The translations under genes were made by a program, and so were the position numbers. Positions 11,568 to 24,361 of a stretch of 64,000 bases of DNA are shown here, piece after piece. Positions within the stretch are counted from its first letter, which is position 1; every line of letters starts with the position of its first letter. Origin of the DNA: Macrobrachium rosenbergii. Taxonomy: Eukaryota; Arthropoda; Malacostraca; Decapoda; Palaemonidae. The stretch is taken from assembly GCF_040412425.1 (NCBI RefSeq), contig NC_089762.1:20150202-20214201 (forward strand), read 5' to 3'. The notes beneath the pieces are model-generated. The model did no database searches and had not been told where the DNA came from. It saw only the letters and a program-made list of their open reading frames with translations.

Positions 11568-12824
11568 CCAGCGATTTATGGTGAATTTTTGAAAAAAACT
11601 TTTTCCTTACCTCCGCACGCACTAACTCTGCTGAAAATCTCAGAATTTCTTTAGTCACTTTGTCATAATTTTTGCACCAGTTTTCTATTAGCCATTACAT
11701 AAAGTTTTATGTATGGAAATGTGTGCAATTTCATGTAGAATACAACAAAAAATAACTAATGGTTGTAGCTTTTATCAGTTTTGAAATATTTTCATATAAA
11801 TCACGATAAGTGCCAAAATTTCAACCTTCTGTCAACTTTGATTCGACCGAAATGTTCGAAAAATGCAATTGTAAGCTAAAACTCTTACATCCTAGTAATA
11901 TTCAATCATTTACCTTCATTTTGCAACAAACGAGAAGTCTCTAGCACAATATTTCGATTTATGGTGAATTTTTTTAAAAAACTTTTTCCTTACGTCCGCG
12001 CACGGTAACTCTGCTGAAAATCTCAGAATTTCCTCAGTCACTTTGTCGTAATATTTGCACCGTTTTCTATTAGCCGTTACATAAAGTTTTATAAATGAAA
12101 ATGTGCGCAATTTAATGTAGAATACAACAAAAATAACTCATGGTTGTAGCTTTTATCATTTTTGAAATATTGTCATATAAATCACGATAAATAGAAAAAA
12201 TTCGACCTTCCATCAACGTTAACTGAACCGAAATGGTCGAAAACTGCAATTGTAAGCTAAAACTCTTACATTCTAGTAATATTCAATCATTTACCTTAAT
12301 TTTGCAACAAACGGGGAGTCTCTAGCACAATATTTCGATTTATGGTGAATTTTTGAAAAAATCTTTTTTAAGTCCGCGCGTTACGAATTCATGCATCATT
12401 TTGTGATATTTTCTCTGCATCATTTTGTGATATTTTCTCTGTGTTGCTTTGATCGTTTTACAGTTTGTTTTATACCAAAATCATCACAATTTATTGTACA
12501 ATACAACGAAAAAAAATAACTCATTAGCTTTAACCTTTTTGCTCACAGCGCGATTTGTATACAATTATATATGAAATTTTTTTTCGCGCTCTTATATTCC
12601 AATATTTATATATGATAATGATATTTTTGTTCATTTCTGATGGTTGCATACTAAACTTCAGGCAATGAGAGAAAAAAAGGAGCCAAAAATGAACTCTGAA
12701 TCTTAAAAATTAAGCGTGCTGTGATTTTTTTAAAAACTTTCTCTCCGCTTCGGCACTAACTCTCAAACCCCGCCGTCATATGGCAGACACTTTTGTAAAT
12801 AGAGGCTCGGCGTTTAAGGGTTAA
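11568..12824. mobile_element. TTAA element with ~384-bp internal repeats, copy 1
   Basis: The left end is truncated; the right end is GGCGTTTAAGGGTTAA at 12809-12824. The landmark cgatttatggtgaa recurs at about 11569, 11953 and 12337, a step of 384 bp. Unit content includes gtaagctaaaactcttaca and ggttgtagcttttatca. Confidence 0.8.
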
Positions 12825-12900
12825 TGAGAAGGAACCCATAGGGTGAAATTTGGGAAAGTTATATCAGATCTGGCAACAGTTATGACTAGGACGGATTGTA

Positions 12901-13253
12901 TACAGGCAGTGCCCATTTATCAGCGGCTTCGGTTAACAGTGTTTCAGTTTTATGACGCTTAGCTAGCAACGTCATTAACCAGATTCTTGAAGTTGGTATG
13001 CAATTTTTGGTGCCAGAAAGTGGTTTATCGGTGTCGGTAGGCAGTTTATCGGCGTCGGTAAGCAATTTTTGGCGCTGGTAGGCAGTAGTTTATCGGTGTT
13101 GGTAAGCAGATCATCAGCGCTGATTGGTGGTTACAGTGTTGTTAACACCATTTATTACCATAATTACTGTGATGTTCCGGTTATCAACGATTTTCAGTTA
13201 TCGGCACTCGGCTGGGAATGGAACCCATACCGTTAACCGGTGACTGCCTGTAT
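12901..13253. mobile_element. MITE, GGCAGTCCC family, copy 1
   Basis: Ends TACAGGCAGT and ACTGCCTGTA form a perfect 10-bp inverted pair, with TA as probable target. The interior carries repeats of the tatcggcg type. No coding sequence. Confidence 0.85.
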
Positions 13254-13828
13254 AAGGAGAAGGGTTCAAATATGGACAGTGAGAACAGGGCATCGAGGGG
13301 AGGAGAGTGTTTGAGATTTTGTAAAGTGACTGTGAAAAACCCTCAGTCCAATTTGTGGACTTTAGAAATTTCCATGTGCCCATCATTATAGATTCGGATT
13401 TAGTGCAATTCTGTGTACTTGTGTTTAGACAAAACTCGGCTACTACCCAAGAAAAAGGTGGAAGAAGTTATAAATTTTAAGTCCCTAATAAATGTAGAAA
13501 GGAAAATCACGATTTATTTCCAGCACTTATTAACATTTATTGCATTAAGATAGCTTTAAAGTGAGTTCAAGAAATTATCTTTACAGTAAGAAAGCTTTGT
13601 TCTTACTTAGTGGTGGAAACCCAAAGGTGCAAACAAATATAGCTTCCAAAAGAAGACTGCTACCACAGAAATTATGGTGGCAGCAGTGGGATTCGAACCC
13701 AAGCCTCTATATATATAGAATATGGGTGTTCGTTACAGACTGAGTTAAATGGGGAAGATAAAAATAAGTTGGAATATTTTAAGAGAATGAACAAATATTC
13801 TTGTGATTGTAAGAAGAATACATGTTAG

Positions 13829-15922
13829 TTAACCCTTAAACGCTGAGCCTCTATTTACAAAAACGTCTCCCGTATGCTGTCAGCGTTCGGGAGTCAGCGC
13901 CGAAGCGGAAAAAAATTTTTTTTCAAAAAATCACAGCACGCTTAGTTTTTAAGATTAAGAGTTCATTTTTGGCTCCTTTTTGTCATTGCCTGAAGTTTAG
14001 TATGCAACGATCAGAAATGAAAAAAAATATCATTATCATATATAAATATTGAATTATATGACAGCACAAAAAAAAAAATTTTCATATGTAATTTTATACA
14101 AATCGCGCTGTGAGCAAAATGGTTAAAGCTAACGGGTTATTTTTTTTCTTTGTATTGTACACTAAATTGCGATGATTTTGGTATATAACAAATTGTAAAA
14201 CGATCAAAGCAACACAGAGAAAATATTATCACAAAATGATGCATGAATTTAACGCATGGACGTAAAAAATGTTTTTTTCAAAAATTCACCATAAATCGAA
14301 ATATTGTGCTAGAGACTTCCCGTTTGTTGAAAAATGAAGGTAATTGATTGAATATTACTAGACTGTAAGAGTTTTAGCTTACAATTGCAGTTTTCGACCA
14401 TTTCGGTCGAGTTAAAGTTGACCGAAAGTCGAATTTTTTCTATTTATCGTGATTTATATGAAAATATTTCAAAACTGATAAAAGCTACAACCATCAGCTA
14501 TTTTCTGTTGTATTCTACATGAAATTGCGCACATTTTCATATATAAAAGTTTATGTAACGACTAATGTAAAACGATGCAAACATTACGACAACGTGGACT
14601 AAAGAATTTCTGAGATGTTTGGTCGAGTTACGCAGCGCAGACGAAGGAAAAAGTTTTTTCAGGAATTCACCATAAATCGAAATATTGTGCTACAGACTTC
14701 CAGTTTGTTGCAAAATGAAGGTACATGATTAAATATTACTAGAATGTAAGAGTTTTAGCTTATAATTGCATTTTTTTACCATTTCGGTCGAGTTAAAGTT
14801 GACCGAAGGTTGAAATTTTGGCACTTATCGTGATTTATATGAAAATATTTCAAAACTGATAAAAGCTACAAATTAAGTATATCTTAGTTTAACCAGACCA
14901 CTGAGCTGATTAACAGCTCTCCTAGGGCTGGCCCGAAGGATTAGATTTATTTTTACGTGGCTAAGAACCAATTGGTTACCTAGCAACAGGACCTACAGCT
15001 TATTGTGGAATCCGAACCACATTATAGCGAGAAATGAATTTCTATCACCAGAAACAAATTCCTCTTGTTCCTCACTGGCTGGTCGGAGATTCGAACTCAC
15101 GACCAACAGAGTGGTAGTTGAGAACGGAAGCCGCTCACCCAGCGAGGAACTGGTATTTTCTGTTGTATTTTACATGAAATTGCACACATTTCAATATATA
15201 AAACTTTATGTAACGACTAATATAAAACGGTGCAAACATTACGACAACGTGACGAAAGAATTTCTGGCGTGGACATAAGGAAAAAGTTTTTTTAAAAAAT
15301 TCACCATAAATCGAAATATTGTGCTAGAGACTTCCAATTTGTTGCATAATGAAGGTAAATGATTGAATATTACTAGAATGTAAGAGTTTTAGCTTACAAT
15401 TGTGTTTTTTGACCATTTCGGTCAAGTCAAAGTTGACTGAAGGTTGAAATTTTGGCAGTTATCGTGGTTGATATGAAAATATTTCCAAACTGATAAAAGC
15501 TACAACCATGGGTTGTATTTTGCTGTATTTCACATAAAATTGCGCACATTTCCATATATAAAACTTTATGTAACGGCTAATATAAAACAGTGCAAAAATT
15601 ACGACAAAGTGACGAAAGAATTTCTGACATTTTCGGCCGAGTTACCGCACATGGTCGTAAGGAAAAAGTTTTTTTAAAAATTCACTATAAATCGAAATAT
15701 TGTGCTAGAGACTTCCAATTTGTTGCAAAATGAAGGTAAATGATTGAATATCACTAGAATGTAAGAGTTTTAGCTTACAATGGCGTTTTCAACCATTTCG
15801 GTCAAGTCAAAGTTGACCGAAGGTTGAAATTTTTTTGTAGTCGACGACGTGTACGCCCACTTGGCACCCAACAGACAATTTTAGTCGACGTATGATACGT
15901 CCAGTCAGCGTTTAAGGGTTAA
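13829..15922. mobile_element. TTAA element, copy 2, both ends present
   Basis: The left end is TTAACCCTTAAACGCTGA and the right end CAGCGTTTAAGGGTTAA. The interior holds about four diverged ~380-bp units on the opposite strand to copy 1, and a SINE is inserted at about 14872-15150. No transposase frame is seen. The outer TTAA and CCCT are as in piggyBac-type elements, so it is probably a non-autonomous relative. Confidence 0.85.
14872..15150 (-). mobile_element. tRNA-derived SINE, copy 1
   Basis: Reverse-oriented copy of the family at 19737 and 40202. The tail (gtttaaccagaccactgagc) comes first on this strand and the tRNA-like head (gagattcgaactcacgacc, B-box complement) near 15087-15105. 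It splits an internal unit of the surrounding TTAA element, so it inserted later. Confidence 0.85.
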
Positions 15923-16929
15923 TCACAAGAATACTTGGGATAATCAGGGGAGGGGTTAAAGGAACAGGCCTGAGGGGTTAATTATAACTGGTAAAACTTG
16001 GAGGTATATCCGTTGGTGTGACGATGCAGATACAAGGCACAGTCAAGAGAGATTTCCATGGCTAACAAACCCTTTGTAAATGGAGAGATTCACAAGTTAA
16101 AAGCCAGTAAGGACACAGTAAAATATGCATAGGACAAGGCGAGCATAGAGGGTTCCTTGCCTTGAACACACGATTTTATGTAATTATTTAAACACAGGCA
16201 TTTACGTAACACTGCCCTAGCAAGGCAAGGTTGAAATGGAAACAATGGCACTTAGAAATGGAAAATGGAAGTTTAGTACAAGAATTAAAACAGTGTGACT
16301 GACTGGAAGAACCTTTGCAACAGATCACTTTACCTTGTGGAAGAGGTGGCTTCAGCGAGGGTAATGGTGGCGGAGGAGGGCTAAGGGCTTCATTGGTAAG
16401 AATACTAAGGGTCCCGACAAGATAGGGCCATGTGGTAGGGCATGGCTCTCTGAAGGAGACGGGAATGGAAGGGGGGATGTGTCTCGCTCACATCCAGCAA
16501 TGTCTCGCACGCTTGTTCCTTTGGTGGGACCCTTATGTGACTTCGGTCAAGGGTTAGGAGGTCACCCACAGGTAGATGGGGTTGGTGTCGTTTCCCTGTG
16601 CGCGGGCATTATTTATGACTCAAGAGCCAGGTGTTCATGCCAGATGTCCTTTCTCTTAATCTGCGTTGCCAGCTCTATTCTGCCTTTGGCCAGATTTAGT
16701 CTCTTCACAACCTTGTGTCTGTGTAAACAAAAGTTTCCCGCATTGTCACATGTTCGAGAAGAGAAAGTTGAAAGTGATAAACAGAGTGCGATTAACAGAT
16801 TAAGGGAGGGGCCAGTATTCCTTTCGCCCTTCCTTGTCAGGCAGTGGCAAAATGCACTGTTGTATTTACCAGCTTTAAATTAAGCATTTTGGTGGCTGGA
16901 ATGCTTGGGAAGATATAGCAATATATATA

Positions 16930-17466
16930 CAGTAGAACCTTGGTCCTCGACTGTAGCAGAACTTGACTTAATTGGATTTCGACCCAAAATTTTGAGTAAT
17001 TTTTTTTTTTGGAGCTTTAAAAAAGCCAGAATCCGACCCCATAAACCACGTGATATTTGTAACCAAAGTGTTTTGTGTTTCAGTCAGTCAGCATTAGTTG
17101 GTATTGTTCCCAGGAGTCATTTAAACCCCACTCAGCTGTGCTTCAGTGTTTTTATCTATTTCCTTAGTTTTTGTGGCTTTTTGTACTGTATTTTAATAAA
17201 AACATGGGTCCCAAGAGAGCCATTGCAAACAAGCAGAGAAGGAAAATGGTAAGAACCACAATTGAATTTAAAAAAGAGATTATTAAAAAGTATGAAAGAG
17301 GTATTCCTGTGACTGATTTAGCATCTCAGTTTAAGCTACCAAGATCTACGTAAGTACATTGTTAAAACATAAAGAGGCAATAAAAAGTGCTAGTGTTGCT
17401 AAGGGGGTTACAAGTTTGACAAAACAGAGGCCTCCCATAATAGATGAAATAGAAAATTGTTGTTAG
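16930..17466 (+). pseudogene. Tigger/pogo transposase N-terminus, frameshifted
   Basis: A TIR-like end (CAGTAGAACCTTGG) starts at 16930. From ATG 17204 the frame reads MGPKRAIANKQ, then IEFKKEIIKKYERGIPVTDL and ASQFKLPRST, a CENP-B-type (psq) helix-turn-helix typical of Tigger/jerky/pogo transposases. A TAA follows. After a frame change STLLKHKEAIKSASVAKGV continues the domain to a stop at 17464-17466. The DDE core is absent. A partly matching end, GGTTCTGTTG, is at 21910-21919. Confidence 0.8.
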
Positions 17467-17738
17467 TATGAATAAACGAAAAACAGATTGCTGGTGATAG
17501 AGTTTCGGAGGCAGTACTGTATTTGCCATCGTAGAAGAGGCACCAGTGTTTCGGAGGCAGTACCGTATTTGCTGTCGTAGAAGAGGAACCCTCACATATA
17601 GAAAGAAATTTTAAAGTGATTTTGTAGGGGGGAAAAATTATGGTTCTGTGCATAAAATACAGTAAGGTACACAATCCCAAGATTAACAAAATAACCCAAG
17701 ATAATAAAATAATTGTACATCTGCCAAGCCTTAGAGTT

Positions 17739-17740
<2 letters not shown>

Positions 17741-17826
<86 letters not shown>
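17741..17826. repeat. (CT)n microsatellite
   Basis: Nearly perfect CT tract. Long Ser-Leu or Arg-Glu open frames across it are artefacts. Confidence 0.97.
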
Positions 17827-17829
<3 letters not shown>

Positions 17830-19736
17830 AAAAGATACTGTTAATTTGATTTGAGTCTCTAACCAATGGGTATTAGCGCACATGCATGCAGTGTGTGTGT
17901 GTGTTCATAATGTTTTAAAAATGTATAGTACAGGTAGTACATAGGGCAAATTTTGTCAGTCGCATGGAAACAGGAAGCAGAAATAGATTGACATTCCTTG
18001 AGAGACTAAAGAGACATACTGCTAATTTAAGTCTCATAACCAACAGGCATTAGCACATATGCACACACTGTGTGTGAACCAACAATTTTGCACTCAAAGT
18101 AATGAGAAGGAATTCATTCTATTCTTGTAATCAGTAAAACATATACACTATTAACAACTATGTTTTATGTAAAACACACCCACTTAAGTCATCGACAGCT
18201 TCACATGCGTAAAATGTTCTTTCTCAGAATATAACTAAAACCTAATTGGCTGGCTAGTTGCCATGGTGAGTTGTTAGCCAGTGACAGGCCTCTACTTCTG
18301 TTCTATTTATAGCCATCTCGATCACAAATTGTGTGTACAGCACTAAGTTTGAATGTTGCCATGATCATGATTATTTGATTGCTGATGGCAAAAATGACTC
18401 AGTAATTTGCTTTATATAATTATTTCTTTGTGAAAACAATAATTTTAACTTTAAATATAGTGGTATGAAAAATTCCACACAGTCAGAATGATGCGTCATC
18501 ACTTGCGAATCCTGTTCCCTGCCCATCCTCAAATTTACGACTGCAAACTGATGACAACGTTAAGTAACAATAAAGAACGACCCTCTCCAAGATTGATATG
18601 ATGAAATGCATTTTATAGTCTTACTTATCATTAAAATTTACAGGTTGAATTAGTTATTTTGATCATATATATTATATTTTAAATAATTTTTTTTTTTTAA
18701 ATGTGTTATTGTACATATGGTCTTAATTGTCCCACTATTTTATTATTGATGAGCTTAGTTATCTCACATTCATTTAATAGTATATTGATATAAATAATAA
18801 TAACGATAATGAATAAATAACTTGTGAAAAAACGTGAAAGGAAAAAAAATGTTTTTAATGCAGGATGACCCACAGTTCTGAAATCCAAACAATTCCAAAA
18901 ACTGAATACATCTGGCCCCAAAGATATTGAATAAAGGATTGTGTACCTTATTGTGAGAGTAATATACATTCAATATTCCAGTAGACTGTATGAAATTTAC
19001 CATAAATACATAAACAACATTTATGTTACCGCGACAGGCCACCAGGGCGGTGTAATGGTTTGTTTACAACCACTCATGGCAAATGGCTGAAAGGCAAACT
19101 GCCGACGTATCTAGACAATTTTTCCTAAGTTTGTGATAAGACATCATTTGGCTTGTTTTCAATATTTTGTTAAAATTGTAATAATTAGGCTTGTTTTTGA
19201 ATGTTTTATTATTAGCAACAACTTTTGGCACTACCCAGTGTAGCACAGTACCTAGCCTAGCCTAGGCTACGGCGCTCAGTTGACCATCGGTAGCCTAATA
19301 TGGCTGCATTGGATGTACGGCATTTTTTTTTTATACAGTATACAGTAAACCCCCCGTATTCACGGCTTCACGATTCGCGGACTCACCTATTCACGGATTT
19401 TTCTGTGGAGCATATATACACATTATTTGTTGAAAATTCGCCCATTCACGGTATTTTTCACCGAGAAATGTTCACTAATTACTGTATTTTCATGACTAAA
19501 TGCACTTTTTGTGATAAAATTATTAAAATACTCAGGTAGTGCTGAGTTACCATAATTTGCCTTATGATAATTCGAATTTGCAATGGGGTAAACAATTAAT
19601 ACTGATACGACAATATTTATAAAATATTTTTAAATTTTGCGCAGGCGCAGGCAGCAGCATACAATCAGGCAATGAGAGAGACCAAATTACAATAGACCAA
19701 CTTCTTTTCCTCCATCTCTTTATCCCATCTTTTAGT

Positions 19737-20299
19737 TCCTCGTTGGGCGAGTTGGTAGAGTTGTGGGCTAGCACTCGCTAGGCCCGAGTTCGAGTCTCCC
19801 GCCGGCTAATGAAGAATTAGAGGAATTTATTTCTGGTTATGATATTCATTTCTCGCTATAATGTGGTTCGGATTCCACAATAAGCTGTAGGTCCCGCTGC
19901 TAAGTAACCAATTGGTTCTTAGCCACGTAAAATAAGTCTAATCCTTTGGGCCAGCCCTAGGAGAGCTGTTAATCAGCTCAGTGGTCTGGTTAAACTAAAG
20001 TACAGGCAGTCCCCGGTTATTGGCGGGGTTCCGTTCCCGACAGCGTGACGACAACCAAAAATCGCCACTAACCGAAAATCGGCGATAATAGCACTGATCC
20101 CCGGTTAGCGGCGCCAATAACTGGTTAGCAGCGGCGATAGCCGGTGATCAGCGCCGCTGATAAGAGGCGATCAGCGCCGATAACCAGTTATCAGTGACGA
20201 AAATCTGGTTATCGTTGTCGCTAGACAAGCGCCGTAAAACCGGATCGCCAATAACCGAGGCTGCCGATAACCAGGGACTGCCTGTATTCTTAACTTTTC
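19737..20299 (+). mobile_element. tRNA-derived SINE, copy 2, split by a MITE
   Basis: The tRNA-like head carries a B box GTTCGAGTC at 19788-19796. The tail gtggtctggttaaactaaag ends at 20000 and resumes after the MITE as ttcttaacttttc. The intact tail at 40455-40484 shows what the unbroken site looked like. The head is not a functional tRNA gene, as it lacks a full cloverleaf. Confidence 0.85.
20001..20286. mobile_element. MITE, GGCAGTCCC family, copy 2
   Basis: TACAGGCAGTCCCCGGTTAT at left and its near inverse ending GGGACTGCCTGTA at right. It sits at a TA in the tail of the SINE. The open frames on both strands are by-products of its self-complementary interior. Confidence 0.92.
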
Positions 20300-20511
20300 T
20301 AGTTAAAAAAGTAAAAGAGAATGATGAAAGTATTGTTAGTAACGTTATACTCTTGCGTAAATGCGCACAGCCATAAACAACTGACCAAGAAACTGTCATT
20401 TTGTATTTCAACCATCGCACTGTAATACCGTACACAATTACCGTAGTTATAGTACAAATAAAGATAAGTAGAATAGTGCTAATATATTTTTACATTATAC
20501 CCTTATTCAGT

Positions 20512-20667
20512 ATGGATAAAAGATCGGCAAGGAAATATACTGCTAAATTTAAGCTGCAAGTTGTAGCTGAAGCTGAGAAAACATTGTCTGAGAAAACAAT
20601 TTTCAAGCTGCTAATGACTATAAATTATCGTGCATTGGCAACATGGATGAAACTCGACTGTAATTAA
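20512..20667 (+). pseudogene. pogo/CENP-B-type HTH remnant, copy A
   Basis: From ATG 20512 it reads MDKRSARKYTAKFKLQVVAE, then AEKT and a degraded helix ending ATWMKLDCN and a stop. The Y-x-A-x-F-K-L-x-V-V pattern is typical of the Brinker/CENP-B-type HTH at the N-terminus of pogo-superfamily transposases. About 50 residues only; no DDE domain follows. The same fragment is at 50394-50535 with a shorter middle. Confidence 0.65.
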
Positions 20668-21923
20668 AATTAGAGAGAAAGTATTTTAATCAAAACTACT
20701 GGGCATGAAAGAACACATTACTGCTATTTTTACTCCGATAAATGATAAATACATAAAGCTCGTATTATGATGAAATCAAGTGAAAATAGCGACCGGAATC
20801 TTGATTTTTTTTTCACAAAACAAACGCCTCCAAACGGCCAGTGTCATGTATTGACGAAAAAAATAGCTAAATTAATTTCACAATGAGACGTATTTGTTAT
20901 ATTTTGACTTGAAAACACTTCATACAGTGTAACGAAAAATAACCTTGCCCCATATGAAGTATCTAGAGATTCATTTACGGTAACTAGAAGCAAGAAAAGC
21001 TTACTGAACTGAGTTAAAATGGCGAAATAAACACCACATTAATGATTCCCAAACCAAAACATTGATTGCTATGATCACAATTTATAATACAAAAGCAATA
21101 TAAGAACATATACAATATTGTTGGATACAGTGAATTAAGGCATAACATTTTAAAAGATCCATGGAAAAGATGCATATTCATTATGTTGATGTTTGTATAA
21201 TACGATATGTGAACATAGAGAACAGTATATTGTAGGCTACGCTACCATATATGTATATGGTATACCATAGTGTAGGCTAAGCTAATTCTTGTTTGTTATT
21301 CAATTTCTCTTTGTACTGAATTATCAAGTCACTCTGCATGAACCTCCAGAATTAGCTGATATTAATAATTACTATACTGGTATGTACAGAGTGTACTTTA
21401 TAGTGTAGGGTAGGCTACCATATACAATATGTATACATGGTACCTAATACTCTAGTGTAGGCTAGGCTATATTCGAGATACGTTTTTTCCAACAAACAAT
21501 GGGTTTTTTGGAACCTAACCCCATCGTAAGGAGGATAATGCCTGTATAAGAATTTTTTTGTGTGTGTGTTTGAACTATCAAAATAGGGGGTTTTAGGTGT
21601 TTTTAGAAGGGTTCTAAGTATTCGGGGGTTTTAGCTATTTGCGGGGGTGTGTGGTGTACATCCCCCGCGAATACGGGGTTTTACTGTACATTTAAAAATA
21701 AGAAATGCGTCTAATATGGTGTTATTTAACTCAACCTATTTAATTGTAATTTATGTGCAATGTTTTGTATAAAAAGGCAAGGTTAGGGTAATAACTGATG
21801 TTCAAGAACAGATTAATTTATTTCCACTTCTTATGTAAAAAATCAATTCGGATCTCGACAAAATCGCATCTCGACTCTTCTTCTGGAACGGATTAGAATT
21901 GAGATCCAGGGTTCTGTTGTTTA

Positions 21924-22248
21924 TAGTAAACCCCCGTATTTGTGGATTTTTCTGTAGAACATATCTACCCATTATTCATGGAAAATTCGCCCATTCGTGG
22001 TATTTTTCACTGAGAAGTATTCACTAATTACTGTATTTTCATATTTTCATGACTAAATGCACTTTTTGTGATAAAACTATTAAAATACTCAGGTATAAGC
22101 ATTTTTAGAGGGTTTTTCTCGTGTTTAAACTATCAAAATAGGCAGTTCTAAGTGTATTTAGAGGGGGGGTTTTAAGTATTCGAGGATTTTAGCTATTCAC
22201 GTGGGGGGGGTTCTGGTACGCATCCCCGCGAATAGGGGGGTTTACTGT
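21924..22248. mobile_element. MITE, CAGTAAACCCCC family
   Basis: Ends TAGTAAACCCCCGTATTTG and GGGGGTTTACTGTA. Interior landmarks (gaaaattcgcccattcgtgg) match pogo-like copies A and B, so it is probably an internally deleted derivative. Confidence 0.85.
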
Positions 22249-22834
22249 ACAGTATATATTATATTTATGATAAACAGAAATTACATAACTGAAGGTTTGG
22301 CAAATTTTTGTTAAGATATATTTAATATAAATTATAGATATGACATGCTTTAGTAATGTTGATCTTATGATTGAAAAATTTGAACGTATTTCGTCATTTA
22401 AATTTTTATTTTTGTATGCCTAGTAATTAAGAATAATTTATACATATCTGCCATCTTTTGTTATTGCAGGGTCTAGTAAATGTTTCTTGCTGAGGCACAT
22501 CAGCTGAATCATGATCATCGGCTTTACTTATATCAGTCTATCCTGTCCAGATGTTGAAACCTGAAAAGAACCATATCTATATAGTCAATAGATCAGAGTA
22601 AATTTCTTTAACGAGAATTAATAGATGTCCCTGTTTGTAGAATATTCAGATGAGACATTTTTGTATGCTTTATTTTTACGTTAGCAATTATACAGTTGAA
22701 GAGTTAGTAATTCTTCTTACTTAGCTTCCAAAATAGATGATGTTTATTTATTGTCTTGAAATGTTTTATACTGCATTGATTACTGGGACAAATATTTTAT
22801 TTTATTTTATTTGAAATTTTTCTTATTTTTTCAG

Positions 22835-22971
22835 GACACCTCCACATTTTGCACGCTGTGTTCATTGCAGTTCAGTTGTAAAAGAAGGAGATGAGTATCT
22901 TGTTCATGTCCAGGATTGTCAAAAGAAAATAGAAGCAAGCTGTGACATGTCTCCAAGAGTAAGGACACCTA
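22835..22971 (+). CDS. Exon 7, C2HC/UBZ4-like finger
   Basis: Acceptor TTCTTATTTTTTCAG and donor CTA|GTGAGT are both strong. After one leading base it encodes 45 codons: TPPHFARCVHCSSVVKEG, then DEYLVHVQDCQKK and further to RVRTP. The Cys and His are C8, C11, H24 and C28 of this exon, i.e. C-x2-C-x12-H-x3-C. UBZ4 fingers (Rad18-like) have C-x2-C-x11-H-x3-C, so the fit is close but not exact; a structural C2HC finger is the alternative. One base carries over to exon 8, giving Lys. Confidence 0.85.
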
Positions 22972-23214
22972 GTGAGTACTTGTTGGTTTTGTTGGTTATA
23001 ACGCCATGTCATAAAGGGAATTGGTGCTATCTTTGGACCTTCCAAAATAATCTATAACTATATAATTCTTTGTCTGATAAGTGCAGCTACCTTACCCCTT
23101 ACAGTTTTATCTGATCTATTTCGTGTAAGTGTTTGTGTATGTGTGGGGGGGGATGCCTGTGCATATACATATGTATGTGTTAGGGTGCCACTTACCAGAT
23201 GTATATTTATATGT

Positions 23215-23577
23215 AGTTGACCCCTGGTATTCGTAGGGGATGCTTACCACTACCCTCAGCGAATAGCTAAAATCCACAAATTCTTAAAACCCCTCTAAAA
23301 ATGCTTATAACTGCCTATTTTGATAGTTGAAAACACCAAAAAAACCCTCTAAAAATTCTTATACCTCAATATTTTAATAGTTTTATCACAAAAAGTGCAT
23401 ATAGTCATAATAATTATATGAAAATAAAGTAATTTGTGAATATTTCTCTGTAAAAAAATACCGCAAATAGGCGAATTTTCTGTGATTAATGTATATACTG
23501 TATATGTTTCCACGGGTGGTTGTGGTTGTGGTCCCTATCCCCCCATGAATACTGGGGGGGTGACTGTATCCTGATAT
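23215..23577. mobile_element. MITE, CAGTAAACCCCC family, diverged
   Basis: Ends TAGTTGACCCCTGGTATTCG and ATACTGGGGGGGTGACTGTA. The interior is the reverse orientation of 21924-22248 (atttcacagaaa/ttttctgtg landmarks). Confidence 0.75.
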
Positions 23578-23847
23578 GTGTGTTTCTGTCATACTTGTTT
23601 ATGTTGTTTATTTGGTCAGTGGCTGTTAATTTTGAGATGGTTATGAATTGTTACATAAGCCATAAGTTTGGTACAGTAATCTTGTTTGAAAGCCTAACCT
23701 AGTACCGTGTACCGAAAGGTAAATTCATTCAGTAAGTAAAGACTATCATGGAAACTGTGTTTGTGTAAAACACACTGTGTTTACATCTTTAGTACATATG
23801 GCATTTCTCAGTGACGACTCTCCAAAGCAAATTCATTTTAAGAACAC

Positions 23848-24071
23848 TACAGGCAGTCCCCGGTCAATGGTAGGGATTCCATTCCTGGCTGAGTGTGGCT
23901 AACAGAAAATCATTGATAATAGCACTGATAAACTGCTTAATGGCGCGGTTAACCGGCTATCAGGCTGATATCGATGCCGTTAAACCACCTACTGGCACTG
24001 AAAATCCGGTTAGCGACATCGCTAGCCAAACACTGTTAACCGATGCCGATGGTAAACGGGGACTGCCTGTA
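23848..24071. mobile_element. MITE, GGCAGTCCC family, copy 3
   Basis: Ends TACAGGCAGTCCCCGG and GGGGACTGCCTGTA with TA flanks; no coding sequence. Confidence 0.9.
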
Positions 24072-24361
24072 CTAAAAAGTAGTTGGTCACCTTCTGTTTT
24101 ATTGGTATTAATGATTTTTCATTTCACCTCATAATATCAAGGAAACTTTACTTGTATGCCTGTGTGTGTGTGTGTGTTTACATCTACATGTGGCATTTCT
24201 TTCCATCTCTACATAGTATGAGTGTTTCTTAGCTCATTATCATGTTTGCCATTTTTCTTTTTTGCTTTGCTTGATTTACTGTACAGTATTTCATTACAAG
24301 ATTAGTTGACTCTCAGTTATGATTATCACACATAACAGTACACAAGAGAATATTTTATCAC

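Larger units (their letters stand above)
19343..21686 (+). mobile_element. pogo-like element, copy A, with nested SINE and MITE
   Basis: TIRs CAGTAAACCCCCCGTATTC at left and an inverted GGGGTTTTACTG at right, flanked by TA. It is homologous along its length to 49750-51561. It carries a short transposase N-terminal remnant at 20512-20667. A SINE and then a MITE are inserted between 19737 and 20299. The TA flank and CENP-B-like HTH indicate the Tc1/mariner-pogo superfamily. The smaller MITEs with the same ends are probably its deletion derivatives. Confidence 0.8.
9007..22834. other. Large intron (about 13.8 kb), repeat-filled
   Basis: Bounded by GT at 9007 and TTTTTTCAG at 22834. It contains a LINE remnant, a gag-like remnant, two TTAA elements, MITEs, a SINE and pogo-type DNA, all listed separately. 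Stretches 9100-9590, 13260-13820, 15925-16925, 17850-19340 and 22260-22830 hold no feature I can name. The 134-codon open frame at 16479-16883 has no recognisable domain. Confidence 0.7.

Noticed and set aside
16479..16883. 134-codon open frame in a GC-richer stretch
   Set aside because: No recognisable domain, starts mid-sequence without context and contains hydrophobic runs of no clear family.
19737..19810. tRNA gene
   Set aside because: A good B box is present but the A-box arm and acceptor stem do not fold into a full tRNA; it is the head of a SINE found three times here.
23895..24134. 79-codon open frame
   Set aside because: Lies almost wholly in a MITE of the GGCAGTCCC family.
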